Positions 11,456 to 25,000 are shown, numbered from the stretch's first letter. The stretch is 64,000 nucleotides of DNA from Talinum fruticosum (GCA_021018815.1 JAITYX010000130.1:372001-436000), one strand, 5' to 3'. Translations and numbers: made by a program. Notes: a model not told the origin generated them from the sequence alone.

Positions 11456-13450
11456 ATTAATAAATAGTTCGATTAAGCGTGCACATTTCAATTCATTTAT
11501 AAATGAGGGGAGAGAATAATGTAAAATAGTTGCTCATTAATTATTTAAGTGGTTACCCTTGCAATCGTCGGGTTTCCTCTAAAGCATGTACACACACTCG
11601 GACCAATCGGAAGTTAAGTTGAAGGTGGCCAACAGTTACTATGTTACACCTACCTGAGTTGATGCTGAATATTGATGATACCAATTAATGGTAGTTGATG
11701 GAGGAGTTCATTTTTATATGACAAATACTGTTTGTAAATGATTTTTTATTTCAATTGAAATCAACCATACATGGCTTTGGTTTATAATTGAAATAGTGAA
11801 AGGCACGATCAATGAATATACCTTGAGTTGATATTCTTCTTTTCTTTTGGGCGAGAATCCGGATGGACGCATGACGATCGATGACCTTAATAAAGATCTG
11901 AAAAATGAAAGTTTCATTAATAATCAAATTCTCACTTTTAATCATTTAGTTATTTTAGTATTTCAATGTTATTTCAAATGAAGACAAGTGGTGCCAATTT
12001 CTAATATAAATTAAATTAATATTATACCTATGTGTATATATGTATATATTAGCACAAAATACTTGTTTTACTTTTTCTTAAAAAGGGTATATTTTAGTTT
12101 TTGAAAACTAGTTGTAATTTTAACATAATATTTAATTAAAACATTTAAATACTTTTTTCATCTTTTTGTTTTATTATGTATATAAACTTTATTAATTTAT
12201 TTGTTTACCTTATTTATTTATTTTCTAGTTTACATTACAATTTGTTTTATAAACAATATAATTTAATCTACTAACATTATAATCTAATTCACAACTATCA
12301 TAACTTAATTCACCATATTATATAATACAAGTTAATTTCCAAGAAAATGGTAACCCACATGTATCATATTCATATAACTTAATAAAATCTTAATTTTTCA
12401 TAAATTTACACATACCTCAAACTAGCTCAATTTATTCAAATTTCCTTCCCAACTTACTATTAAATCAGCTAAACAACAAGATCAGCAAAATTAATTATAA
12501 CTATCCTTTTTCTAATTTAATCACAAATTTTATATATCCATATCAACTTTTCGACAAATTCCACTTTAACTTCAATAAGTCCAAATATGCATCAAGATTA
12601 ATAACACTAAAATTCTCCTCAACTTCATGAACATAATAAAAAATCCATATCAATAACATCAAATTTTAACATCCAATTTTCTTCGCATAACCACATTAAA
12701 ATAACTAATTATAATCTAACTATTTAAATTAAGCAGAATTTTAACTCTCAAATTTATCTAGGTAAAAAGGATCAGATGAATTTATTTTAAAGGGGAGGTT
12801 AGGTGGGATTGGTGGCAGTGGTTTGGGTGTAACCGAAATTTGATCGGTGGTAGAAGATGCCAGTAGAGGGCGGCGATAGTGACCGACGGGGGTAGTAGAG
12901 GTCGGATGTCCTAGAGGACAGAGGAAGGCCGGAAATGTGAGAGAATAGGGGTAGAAATGTGGTGGTGCTCGGTGGCTCGGATGAAGCGGGATAGTGTTGG
13001 TTGTTAGCAAACGGTGGTCGTAGCCGGTGGAGGAGGAGGCTTCGTGGCGGTGGGCGGGGCAAACGTGAGGGAAAGAGATTGGGTGAGGGAGGATGGGGTT
13101 TTGGGTGACGGTTGATGGTTGATGGTGTATTCGATGGTGGCGGATGCTATCAATGGTGGCGATTGGCTGGCGGTGGTTGTCGGTCATGGCATTAGATTTA
13201 TAAAAATTATATTAGTTTCACTTTATAAAATCTTTGAAATCAAAATAAACTAATTATACGAAATATTGATGTCGTGAAATAATAATTTTGATAAAAATTT
13301 AAACATTACTCGACTAAAATCTTTACTTGCCAATATTTGATTAATTGAGATAAAAATTAATTCATAGAAATGATAAACGATAAATATCTTTTCAATTCAT
13401 GTTTAAAAGTTTATGAAATATGGTCGTGCGTCATCATCGCTATCATCCGG
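11456..13450 (-). mobile_element. Tekay-like Ty3/gypsy LTR (3' LTR, truncated)
   Basis: This copy matches the LTR pieces at 19120-20428, 25976-26764 and 54976-55150 throughout. Shared landmarks include 'gtgcacatttcaattcattta', the 'gatcgtcgggtttc' block, the G-rich segment at about 12790-13190 and 'ggtcgtgcgtc' near 13424. It is the uninterrupted reference for the broken copy: at 12780 it reads straight through the MULE target site. It lacks the outermost bases at both ends. Open frames at 12741-13187 are compositional and have no domain. Confidence 0.75.
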
Positions 13451-16100
13451 ATATATGTATATATATATACCCTTAAAATTAGTTTCGTCCTCGAAACTTG
13501 TGAATGAAAAAGTGTACATAGTATTTCATAATAAATATGGATATTGATTGCTCATGTTTTCTTCTATTTCCCGGATGGCTTCAATCGAAGTATGATTTGA
13601 TCATAAAAATTTTGACCATAGGAATGGTTTTGGTATGAAGTTGTTTCATTTTTCGGTCCAAGATTTGGACTGGTTATTCCTCGTGCATAGGTTCCGGGTT
13701 AATTGCACTCGGTTCATGCCCGATGATATTGGTTTGGTTTGGTCATGTTCTTTAGAAGTTGAAAAATGTGTAAAACGTTGTGCTTATGTTCAGGATCAAC
13801 CGGCAAGATAAGTTATAAGACATGGGGTTCAATCTTCGAATTACGTCATGTGGCCCAATATGTCTAATGCCTATTTTATCCTTGATGTCAAATCCTTTTT
13901 TATCTCTTTGGTTGGGAAACACTCTTAAAAGACCATATCTCCTATATTAAATTCTAAAAAGCTTCCTTTGTTGATTTGCATTACTCTTTTGTTAATTCTA
14001 GTCCAATAGGGAGTGTCTCATCTCATTATCCCAATATAATGGGGTCATTCATTTTCCCCACAAAGAACTTCAAATAGTGTTACTTTTATTTGGCTTGGTA
14101 ATTGTTATTGGATGAGGATTCAATCCAAGTAAGGTAGTCTTGCCATTTTGTTTGGAAATTGAGACTAAAAGCCTACAATATTTCTTCTAGAATTTGGTTA
14201 GCTCATTTGGTTTGGCTGTCTCTTAATGACTTTTAAACTATTGCAGTTCAATTTGGTTCCTAAAAGCTAGTTATAGTACTTTCTAAAATTGTGGTTGTAA
14301 TCGGATGTCTTTATATGTCTTTATATATCTTTGGATATATCATAGAGTCTAATGATTTCCTTTAAATAATTCATCCATACAGAATCCCATTTCCAAGTTG
14401 GAATCTCCAAAGGCTTAACTTACCTATAGGGTGTTGTTGTTACGATTTCATTCTTTGATATGAAAGACATCTATATATATATTTTACAACTTCTCGTTTC
14501 ATATTAGGCTTCTATCAATCTTGTTTCAATTCTATGTACATGTTTGTTTTCCCAAGTTGGATAGGTTATAAGGTTATGTGAGCCTTATTTAAAATTTTAT
14601 ATTTTTCTGGAATCTCCTCTTGTATAGGTATATACAAATGATTTTGAAATTTGTAGGGCATCGTCCTCATGTACTAGGAATTCACCTTTTTCAACATTTT
14701 GTCTGTATCTTCATTAACTCCTCACTCTTGTGCTGTCCCACTTGATTTCACCTCAAAATTTGGTTTAACTCAAAAATAGTTTATAACCCTATGTCTCCTT
14801 GGTACTTGATAGTCTCACCTCTCTGCGTTTATAATTCTCGAAATACGAATTGGTTGGATGACGGTATGGTGTTTATATTGTGCTGAGCTTTTGTACTTAA
14901 GGCATTAGTTATAACGTTGGCCTTCCATAAATGAGATTGGATTTCTAAATCATAATCCTTTAAAAGTTCCAGCTACTTTAATGAGATATGAGCTTTAATT
15001 AGTTCAAAGTTATTAAAAGTAAGTCATGGAGGTTTATAACAAAATAATGAGTTCCAGCCTCCTCTCCACCATCATTTCCGTATGTCTGCTCTCAATTACG
15101 TGGTCCGAGGAGCAAATCACACTGGAAAGGTCAAAAACTAGGCTTGAGGGTCATCATTTTAAAATTATTGGTTATAGGCTTTTTCGAAGTGTTATTGTAA
15201 ATGATATTCTCCTTGCGTCCTTTCGGGATGGTCGATGATCGAGGGTATAATTAACTTATTCATCAATGCTTGGAATATCGTTTTGTATTAGTTAGATCAC
15301 ATAGATTTGATAGGTTTCGTAAGAGGTTCGTCATAGGTAGGACCACTTTTGAGAATTTCCGTACAAATTCTTAATAATAGTTGACTAACCTTAGGAAACT
15401 CCTTACTTTAGACACATTGGTTGACCTATTGGTACCTGGTGTGGGCCTATCTTTATTCCATTTTTTGATACGACATGGCCTTAGAACATCACTTCGCTCA
15501 ATCAAAACCCATGCTTTTGAGGTCCGACATATGACTAGTGTTTTCGCCAAATTGGCAACATCATTCTCAAATGATAGACATGTTCTTCCTTAATCTCGAG
15601 TATATCAATATGTCCTCAATGAATACCACCACAAGTTTGTTCGGACAAGGCATGCAATATTATTTGCTAGATCCATGTTCTTGGCAGGTACATTGGTTAA
15701 CCCAAAGGGCATGACGGTAAATTTATAATGGTCATACTTTGTTACTGAACGCAGTCTCGAGTATGTTCTCAAATTCTATCTTAAATTAGGTATAACCAAA
15801 ATATCCTCGAGGCTTAATTATTTCTTCTTTTCTTCAACAACATAACACCAATGACTTTAGTATCCCCTGTCTCAAAGGTTTCGTTGTATTTATCCAAAGA
15901 TATCATGAGATATTTGCTTCCATTCTTGTTGCTAAAAAACACACATTCCGTCCTTGTTAATTCTCTACTATTGCCCTTTTGTTCTTTGCAATTAATTTTG
16001 GCCCCATAATTGAACACTTAATCCCTTTCTAGCATTATCTCAAGTCAACTAGATCGGATTGAATGAGGTTAGTGGGAAAGTCTTCTCCAACTATAGTTGT
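13451..16100 (-). pseudogene. Tekay-like gypsy pol relic (integrase end, reverse transcriptase, protease)
   Basis: On the minus strand, 13620-13470 gives the integrase C-terminal pattern (EA-W-E-E..YP-LF) and 'ttcgaggacgaaac', typical of the pol end in Tekay/Del elements. 15800-15440 gives reverse transcriptase: [21 protein letters not shown], then a FVVV-IDDIL-like catalytic region with its frame broken, then EEHV-HL. 16017-15814 gives the protease-to-RT linker (CKEQK). Many stops and frameshifts make it non-functional. The coordinates cover the whole relic; the RNase H and integrase core between 13620 and 15440 are too decayed for me to place. Confidence 0.65.
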
Positions 16101-17270
16101 TGGAATCTTATTATAAGGAACTGGACGTTCTTATCGTTTGGCTATTCAAGTAAATCAATTTGGTATTTGACCCGAGTTTGCATCCTTTTGGCTTTAGTTA
16201 GGGAACTGCATAAATTGATATAAATCAGTAGAACTCTCTATATAATGGTTTTGAATTTTAAAGGAAAGCGCCAAAGACTACTATTCCCATATTGGCTTGT
16301 TGTATGATTGGTTGTACCATACTTTTTTTTTTTTTGACATGGTTCATGGGTAGTAGATATAAAGTTTTTGACTTGGTTGAAGTTGGCCTTTCCAAGCATA
16401 TTGTTTCCATCATAATTTTGGTTTCCCCAACCATCCCACTTTCATTTGGGGTTTTATAAGACACTTCATTCATTCATTCATTAGCCACAAAATCCGATCT
16501 TAACAGGCTATCTCCTTAAATTTAGTGATGTATTGCATCACCATCAGGTTCTTTATTAGTTTTAGTTTTTAAAACTCTTTCCTTTGGCCATTGTACTGAG
16601 ATAAGGTAGAACATAGCCCTAAGTTTCTCCAAAAATTTGGCTAATGTAAGCTCATGTCCTTGACATATTTCCTTAATGATGATTCACCTTATGTAAACTT
16701 CTCCTATCAAACAAAATGTTTCTATAGTCATCTTCTTGTCTTCATGTACTTCAATAAGTGCAAAATTCTCCTCCATATTCCTAATTCATTCTTCTAACTC
16801 TACTTGGGTCAATCTTCGCATTCATCTACTTTGGGGTTTCTTTTGGCAATTCGGTCTAATTTTCTACATTGATAGAAAATCCGGCGAGAGCCTTAGGGGT
16901 AGATACCTTCTTCAAAATTTTTGGGGTAAGATTTCCCCAATATATATGGTTGATATTATCTTTTTAATTTGGATGGACAAAAGGCGGGGAGGTTAGTTTG
17001 GTCAACTTTCTGTTATAAGTTGTCATACCATTTCTTTATGACTACCATTTTGATGTTAGTTGTTTCTCGTAGCTCGAGTCATTCTATAAAACAAATATAT
17101 TTGTTTTTATTTTGTTTACTTATTTAGGAATTTATGAGCACCACTTAATCTATAGTTCATGCTTAAGTTACTATACTCAAGATTGTTTTATAAAGTACAT
17201 AAGTACCTATACTTTCTAAAACTAATTTGACTTTCATGACTCCTATACGGCTCGTATGGATCTCTTAAAC
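16101..17270 (-). pseudogene. Presumed Tekay-like gag and leader region, heavily decayed
   Basis: The position between protease (about 16017) and primer-binding site (17285) requires gag here. I see only weak traces and no zinc knuckle that I can defend. A T-tract lies at 16324-16337. The call rests on position. Confidence 0.35.
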
Positions 17271-17285
17271 CTAGGCTCGATACCA
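17271..17285 (-). other. Primer-binding site of the Tekay-like element
   Basis: The minus strand reads TGGTATCGAGCCTAG next to an LTR end containing GGGCGTTAC. The canonical plant initiator-Met primer site is TGGTATCAGAGCC. This copy lacks one A, exactly as in the copia elements of this window, consistent with a CAG read as CG. Confidence 0.75.
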
Positions 17286-17288
17286 CAA

Positions 17289-17436
17289 CCGTAACGCCCT
17301 CAACCCGTAATCACCAATTTAGTCTAAACAAATCGCTAGCCAATGATTAGCGGAGTGGAAAAGAGGGTAGGGAGACGTCATCGCCGCCCTTACCAAAAGA
17401 AAGGGCAAGGCTTTGGGTATAACTATATGTAACTTT
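17289..17436 (-). mobile_element. Tekay-like 5' LTR, piece 1
   Basis: LTR sequence starts immediately after the primer-binding site (gtaacgccctcaacccg). It runs until homology to a copia LTR begins somewhere between 17424 and 17445. The low-coordinate LTR (11456) lacks this part, so the boundary rests on the copia side only. Confidence 0.55.
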
Positions 17437-18893
17437 ACTCATGGTTACATTTTGCTAGGTAGTTATAGCTGAATGCTCAGGTATAGCTCTCTATCTCTCT
17501 AAGGTTTTGATTTTAGGTCATTGTAAGCATTAAAGAAACTCATCTTTAAGTTTTCAATATTGTCTAACCCACTCGAAACCACCTATTCAAGTATAACGCA
17601 TTTAAATGTGTTTCTGACCCACTCATACACAACTCAAAATAATGGTATGAGTAAATAATTTTACAAACACTTTATATATTGAGTACTCGACTTAGTGTTC
17701 AAACCGAAAATGAATAACAACGTTAATTCTTTTTCCAAGTTAGTTTATTGAATGAAATTATTTACTTGATTGAGTTCATGCATTCCGATTGTTTATTCTT
17801 ATTAGCTTGATCATCTAAAGGATTGACTTAAGATGAAATTTACACCTGATGAATATTAGACTTAGAAAATTTCATTTATTTAGGTTGAAGATAATTAAGT
17901 GCTTAATGACTTTGGATTAATTATTATCTTTGCCTAATCTTGGAGTAAAGTATTTTTATACTTTAAGTACCACATTGATTTGCTTTTGTAGGTTAATTAA
18001 AGTACTTTAATATGATTTTGAAAAGCAAAATTAACCGGTTTATAGCCGTTAAACACCAGCAGACAGAAAAGCAACATTTTTGGACAAGGCTTAGACACCG
18101 TGTCGTGGTTGCCCAAATCCTCGTAAACTTCAACTTTGAATCTAACGGTTATTTCTAGCCCGATTTTAGTTACAACCAGTGGATGGACCATTTTTCAAGC
18201 CAAGGATCAGTGCACAACGTTCACATTATAATGGATCCTTTTCGAGTGATTCAACTAACCGTTACAACGATTATTGAAACTCACTAGTCCAGGACAAGCC
18301 TCAATGGCTAATCTGTCTTACTCGTGTATAAATAGAAGCCTCTCTACAAGACTTGAAGATTGGTGGAACCGAACATAATCTACTGTCACTCAATCTTCTA
18401 GCTTATAACTCTCATTCTTAAGTTTTCTACTTTCTAAGTTGTAAAGAGAAAATCTTGTAATCACTTCTACTCTTTCTATTCTCTGTTAAGTCCCTTGACC
18501 GAGGTGTAAGGTTTAACTCAACTCGGTTGTACGTAGCTGTAAAGGTTACCTCGATTACGAATTAGTAGATCGGATAAGGGAATTTATGAGTTTAGGAAAA
18601 ACTTCTAAATGAATTGTATAAGGGAGCAATTATGTAAAGAGTCGGTTGTTTTGTTTTATGGATTCAAAATAGTGGATTTGACTTGGTGCTTGCATTAGCA
18701 CTGTCTCGTGGGTTTCCGCCCTAAGAGGGTTTCCACGTATTTCTGTATTTTACTTGTTTTTGAGCTCATTCTAGACTCAAAATTATTTTCTAAGTCTATT
18801 TTGTGCTGAATTGGTTGGTAATGCTAAAAAATCTTCCATCACCCTATTCACCCCCTTCTAGGGTGATTTAATATCTCCAAGAGCAAACCTTCA
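17437..18893 (+). mobile_element. Solo copia LTR
   Basis: This LTR of the window's copia family has no internal sequence attached. The right end is clear: 'gagcaaaccttca' at 18893, the conserved LTR terminus. The left end is approximate. Alignment to the reverse complement of 5215-6669 extends to about 17437, but no clean TG end or 5-bp duplication is visible. It contains the 'ttaattatctttgcctaatctt' and 'cacggtgtcgtgg'-type blocks and a TATA box (gtataaatag, 18327-18336). Solo LTRs arise by recombination between the two LTRs of one element. Confidence 0.75.
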
Positions 18894-20428
18894 ACAACTT
18901 ATACAATGATAAACAAAAATACATGTTAATATTCGATAAATGAAGTCAACTACACTCGACTACTAATACCCCAACATAGTTGCCGCTGCGAGCCTCTAAG
19001 TCCCGAACATAACTCTTCTATGGCTTGACACGATCAACTTTCTTACCTAAAACAAAACAAGAAAATATTTTCGAAATGTGAGTTGAAACTCAATACGTCC
19101 ACTATCATATCTGTAAAATAAATATTAATAAATAATTGAGTTGAACGTGCACATTTCAATTCATTTATAAATGAGGGGAGAGAATAATGTAAAACAATTG
19201 ATGATTAATTATTTGAGTGGTTACCCTCTCGATCGTCGGGTTTCACCTAAAGCATGTGCACACACCCGGACGGATGGGGAAATCCACTTGAAAATGGCTA
19301 ATAGTTACTCGTGTTAGACCAACCTTAGGTTATGATGAGTATTGATGACACCAAATAATGGTAGTTGACTGGACGGGTCCATTTTTATATGACAAATAAT
19401 ATTTGTTAATGATTCTTTGTTACAATTGAAATCAATCATAGCTGACTTTGGTTTATAATTGAAATACTGAAAATACTGTGAGTTGATGTTCTTCTTTCCT
19501 TTTGGGAAGAATCCGGATGGATGCACGATGATCGACTGACCTTAATAAAGATTTGGAAAATAAAAGTTTGGTTAATAATCAAATTTTCACATTTAATCGT
19601 TTAGTTATTTTAATATTTCAATGCTATTTCAAATGAAAACAAATATTGCCAAGTTTTATTATAAATTAAATTAATAATATACATATGTATATATTTGCAC
19701 AAAATATTTATTTTATTTTTTCAAAAAAGGGTTTATTTTAGTTTTTGAAAACTAGTATTAGTTTTAACATAATATTTAATTAAAACATTTAAATACTTTT
19801 GCCATCTTTTATTTTATTCTGTATATACTTTATTAATTTATTTGTTTACCTTATTTATTTATTTTCTAGTTTACATTACCATTGGTTTTATAAACACTAT
19901 ATTTTAATCTACTAACATTATAATCTAATTCACAACTATCATAGCTTAATTCACCAAATTATAAAGTACAAGTTAATTTACAAGAAAACGATAACCTAGA
20001 TCATATTCATATAACTTAATGAAATCTTCATGTTTCTCAAATTTACCCATACCTCAAACTAGCTCAATTTTATTCAAATTTCCCTCCCAAACTTACTATT
20101 CAATCAATTAAACATCAAGATCAGCAAAATTAATTATAGCTATCCTTTTTCTAATTCAATCACACATTTTGTATAACCATATCAACTTTTCCACAAATTT
20201 CACTTTAACTTCAATAAGTCCAAGTATGCATCAAGATAAATATCACTAAAATTCTCCTCATTTTCATCAACATAATCAAACATCCATATCAATAACATCC
20301 AATTTTAATATCCAATTTTCTTCACACAACAACAATAAAATAACTAATTATAATCTAACTATTTAAATTAAGCAAAATTTTAACTCTAAAATTTACCTAG
20401 GTAAAAAGGATTGGATGCATTTATTTTA
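18894..20428 (-). mobile_element. Tekay-like 5' LTR, piece 2
   Basis: The segment from 19120 onward aligns with 11456-12780. The first 225 bp are LTR sequence missing from the truncated copy. It ends in the MULE target site TTTATTTTA (20420-20428), which is repeated at 25967-25975. Confidence 0.75.
20420..20428. repeat. MULE target-site duplication, left copy
   Basis: TTTATTTTA lies directly before the terminal inverted repeat (ggattattgg). An identical 9-mer follows the right repeat at 25967-25975. The empty site in the sister LTR (near 12778) has the motif once, followed by aagggg. Nine bases is the Mutator-superfamily signature. Confidence 0.9.
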
Positions 20429-20707
20429 GGATTATTGGATTCTAAAATCCCCAACTTTGGGGTATTTTGATCGGAATATCCCGAAATGTTGATTGGTATG
20501 GTGGCATCCTGAATTTAAACCCTATTATTTGTAGGTATCCCACCACCGAGTTACGGTTAAAACGACTCGGTGGCGATATGACGTGGCGGTGGTGATTATA
20601 AACATGGCTACTGTTTACCCGCTTTTTACTTTCGCTAATGCCACGTTGACACTCTCTCTCTCTCTTCCCTCTACTCCCCACTAACCCCCTCTGTATCAAC
20701 TAATTCA
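20429..20707 (+). repeat. MULE left terminal inverted repeat
   Basis: About 279 bp starting ggattattggattctaaaat, complementary to 25688-25966 over its whole length with a few mismatches. It includes the 'cgactcggtggcgatatgacgt' region and a CT microsatellite (20650-20667), which probably lies in the leader of the GRF gene. Confidence 0.92.
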
Positions 20708-20974
20708 AAACATTAATGCTTTTCTCCTCTCTTTAACCCCCAATTCGAAACTCATTACTCCAATTGTAGCATCGACATTTCTGTCTCTCCATCCCCTCTT
20801 TCCGAAATAAAGTTGAGTTCTTCCGTTACCAATATTTTCTCTAAACTAAAATCAACCTAAATCCCAAATCCCCTCAATTACCTAAAAACATGAGTTGAAG
20901 GACGCACACTCGTTGTTGGGTCGTCAACTTCCGGAAGGAGAGGAGTTTCGAGTGCCCAATCACGAAGAGAGCAA

Positions 20975-21430
20975 ATGTTGCTGGTGAAATGCTACCATGA
21001 TTTGCCTGCAGTTCATGAGATCTGCAAGAAGCCACCCTATAGAGGGAAGAAATTTTTCGGATGCCCGTTATGGAAGGTGAAGTAATTAGGAAATTAGGGT
21101 TTGGAAATGGTTGAAATTATAGTTTTATTTTTGTTGGTAGTTAATTTTTTGATTATTGAGCTATTGTAGGTAAATCAAGGGTGTGGGTTTTTCAAGTGGG
21201 ATGGTGAACAAGATATTGATGTGCTTGAAGAAAACAAGATGCTTCAAGAAGAGAATGAAAGTTTGAGAAAGAAGGTTGCAAAAGAAAGACAGAAAAGATG
21301 TAGAGCGAGAGGAAGAATTGAAGGCATCAAGGAACTCACTGGTGGAGAAATTGATATTGTGCTTGTTAGTTGTACTGGTAGTTGGGTTTCTAAGCAAGAT
21401 AGTTTATTAACGACTTTAGGCTTAAGGTAG
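20975..21430 (+). CDS. GRF-type zinc-finger/coiled-coil protein inside the MULE
   Basis: Two exons: 20975-21076 and 21170-21430, with a 93-bp intron (GTGAAG..TTGTAG). Splicing keeps the frame and gives about 120 residues. Exon 1 has CYHDLPA, then GKKFFGCPLWK; exon 2 opens VNQGCGFFKWD. This is the GRF zinc-finger pattern (C-x-C..GR-FF-C..CGFF-W), with His in place of the second Cys. A charged coiled coil follows (EENKMLQEENESLRKKVAKE). Plant GRF/coiled-coil proteins of this size are common and their cellular function is unknown to me; GRF fingers in other proteins bind nucleic acid. The chosen ATG is the first in frame; an upstream ATG at about 20890 is in another frame and hits a stop. The position next to the left inverted repeat suggests transcription from that repeat. 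This is the only apparently intact gene in the window. Confidence 0.75.
21077..21169 (+). other. Intron of the GRF gene
   Basis: A GT..AG intron with a T-rich 3' half (ttttatttttgttgg, ctattgtag). It falls between the GCPLWK and VNQGCGFF halves of the finger. Removing it is required to complete the motif, which supports real splicing. Confidence 0.75.
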
Positions 21431-22047
21431 AAAGAGAGGAATTGGTAGTTCGGATTGGGTGGTAGCTGAATATTATATTGTATTTGAATGTTTTTAGGAA
21501 GGCAACATTATGAAGTTATTGTGTTTGTCCGAATGAATATGGACATTGTATGAAATTGACATGTGAAATTAAAATAGTTGGTTTTCAACTTGCTTGCAAA
21601 TTGAAATACTTGTTTTACAGATTGATTGCTTGCGAATTGAAATAGTTGCAATATTACAAACTTGCACAATAGTGAACATCCATAATTGAGGGGAGCTACT
21701 CGTCAAATTACAAATTTGACATTGTTTAGAAAAGTCAACTGTCAAATTACAAATTTACCAAATGAAAGTACATAACAATACAGACTGGCAAAATACAAGA
21801 TTTTAACAATTGAGAAAGGTAGATAGTGGTCGAGATAATGGCCTTGATTAAGTGGGGAAGGAATCTTCACTGTGGTGGGGTATTGAGAGGTTGGGAGCTG
21901 CTGCTTGCTTGGCTTAACAGAAAGGAGTGTCCAACATCCACATGTGCATCTCCACCATCCACATGTGCATCATTCTATAAGAAAAAAAAGCTGTCAGTAT
22001 AATAAAAAATGCACTCGGCTGCAGTATAATAAAAAAATAGGAAAAGT

Positions 22048-25000
22048 CTAAAACCCTACCATGTTGCCTCCTCTTCCCCTAGTTTGCCTTCTTCCTCGTA
22101 GCCCCTCTTCCTCTTCCTCTTCCCCTTCCACTGCCCTGCTGTTCTTCCCGATACGTGAACTCGTAGGTGGCAAATTTGCAGTTGGAGGCTCCATTGTTAG
22201 CTTTCTTGGTCTACCCTTTGGTCTTTTTTTAGGTACTGGGTTCAACACAGTGGGGTTTTTACAGATCCTTTTATTGTGACCAACAACATGACACTTGCTG
22301 CATAAAATTAGAGATCCATGTCTTGTAAGCTTGTGTGGCCTCTTAGGGTCTTCATGAGGGTCCCTTCGTCAATTCTTCTTTGGTCTTCCCGGGCCTATTT
22401 TCACAGCTGGAGGGTCAAGAGGGAGATCTAAAGTTAGCCAATGCCTCTCACCAACACAAGGAGCAATTGAACCGGCATACACTTGGAGGTATTTTGCCTT
22501 CTTGAAGTATGAATGAACATAGTCCTCTGCATCTTGTTTAAGCTAATAAGCACATGCGATTGCATGATAACATGGGATCCCACTCAAATCCCATTTCCTA
22601 CATGTGCATGAAGCAATATTCATATCAACATGTAGGCTATCAAGCTTGTGTCTCACCTCAAACACCTTATTAGCTGAAGGGTAAGGCTGACGAATCCGGC
22701 TTCTTCCTTCTCTTTCTCAAACTTCTCCCTCACCCTTGGACATATCTCATATTCACATGCTTCCATCATTTGTCTCTTTAAAACCATCCTCTCCATGAGT
22801 GAACATCTGATATCCTCTAACATGTGTATGCAATGTTTGGCTCTAGTTTGGACAATGTAGGCATTAAATGTCTCTCGCCATATTGTTAACCACAATATCA
22901 ATTTTTGATTCTATTCTCATGAATGCCCTGCGAAGCTCCTAGGATTCTTATTGACAAAATCTTGGGCTGCTTGTTATGATGCAAGTTGCAGGGCCTTCAA
23001 AGCATCTCGAATAATCTGCCTCATTGTATGCTTTCACAACATTCCGAACAACATCTTCAATTCCTCTCCTTTGTGATTTTTCTTCCAATTGGCATATATA
23101 TGCCTTGCACGATGTCTCGTGCTCACTATTTGGGGTACTCGTTGACACTCGCATGTAAGATTGCCTGCACATTTCAACTAACAAAATCAATATGCACGTT
23201 CAATGTAATAAGCAATTGCAGATTTTAACTAACAAAATCAATATGCAAGTTGGGATTTACCTGATGCTCATCCGAGATTACTGTCCACCCAAAACCCCGT
23301 GTTCCACCCGGAGCAGCTTGCAGATTGTGTAAAACCAAACCCAACTATGATTGTTCTCCCCTTCGCTATTGCCCAAGCTATTGGAAACATCTAGTTGTTT
23401 CCATCAATGCCAATTGCAGTTAGCAAGCAACCACCCAAAAATGTTTCTAGGAAGCATGCATCTATGCACATCACAGCCCTGCAGCACTGTTAATAACCCC
23501 TTTTTCATGGCATCAAAAATACAAAGAATCTCTTGAAAGTTGGGATTTCTCTCTCAATTGAGGTTTCAGTTTCAAGAATAAATATGTCTGCTGCTATTTG
23601 ACCTCTTCAACTCCTCAATGTATCTCCCAACTTTACAGTAATGCTCTTGCATGGACCCATGTAACAGTTTATGTGCTTGTCTCTTTACACAATATGGAAA
23701 CCATGGATTCAAAATTATGCCAAACTTTCTCTTCACTTCTTTCTTTAATTCTCTAGCTGGCCAGTGAGGTCTTTCCTTGTACCTTAGCAGATAGTACTTT
23801 GCAATCCATTCGGATTTCAGTTGCCTATTCTTCAACATGTTCCTATTGCACCTATGTTGGTTGAATACAGATCCGAGGACATATGTGAATTTGTTCTTGT
23901 CCTATGTAGCATACAATCTGAATTTGAAATTCTCCTTACAACATGCAGCAATCCTGTTCCTCTCCTTATCGGAGCTCACAATCTTTAAGTCATACGCAGC
24001 TTTCAATGCATAGAAAGTAATTGCATCTTTGAATCTTTCGACAAGTACTCAAATGTCATACCAATCTCCCACTTAAAATTTTTCCAATCAGTCACTTGTC
24101 TAACATTCAACACTCTCTTCTTCCTTCTCAACAACCTAGGTAGTCCATCCTCATCACTTTCGGTTTCACCCCTGTCTCCATCTCTTCTTCACTATCCTCA
24201 TAATCACTATGCCACTTTCCTTGCCCCGAAGATTCTCCAGCTGAACCAGGCCTAAATGTATCTTCATTGTGCACGACTTCTTTATGAATAGCTGTCTTTT
24301 GTCTTTTATGCTCTGCCATTTTCCTTTGACATGTTTTCCATTCTTCATCACTGGTATCAATATCGAAATGTTAGGATCGGTGTGCTCCTCTTCTTCTTCG
24401 ATACATCATCTTCTCCCTGCAACTCATCTTCACCTTCTTCCTCGGGTTCTTCACTATCTCCCTCAGGTTCATACAAGTTATCATCGGATGAGTCGGTTTC
24501 ATAGTCTCCCCTACTAACTCATGCATTGGAATAGGTGACTCGAGTCGAGGGTCTTCCCAATCATATGCAACTTCTACATCAACGTCGGTGTCATCATGTG
24601 TGGCTGCCATAGGTGTGCATTCTTCGGACTCATGAGTTACAGGTGACACAGGGCAACTTCGTGGACTGAGGGGGATCATTTGATCGAAGGGGATCATTTG
24701 AGAAAGGGCAAGTTTCGAGGTTGACCGAGGAGCATTTGAGTTCGGGCGCTTCGTGGTTGATCGAGGGGGTGATTTGAACTAGGAGAGGAGCTCGTGGAAG
24801 AGGAGCATGTGGTTGACTCGGGGAGACCCTTATTTCTTCTCTTTGATAAAGGGGAATTCTTTGGGGCATGTTTCACTCTACGACCAGTACAATCCGCACT
24901 ACTAACGTAATTGGGCACACCTTCAAGACTGCATGATTTACGGACATTAGGGGCGGGACTGCATGATTTTGGGACATTTGGGGCATGACTGCATGATTTT

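Noticed and set aside
12741..13187. 148-codon His/Pro-rich minus frame in the Tekay LTR
   Set aside because: Lies within an LTR and is broken in the second LTR copy (25990-26400). Its bias follows the local G-rich composition.
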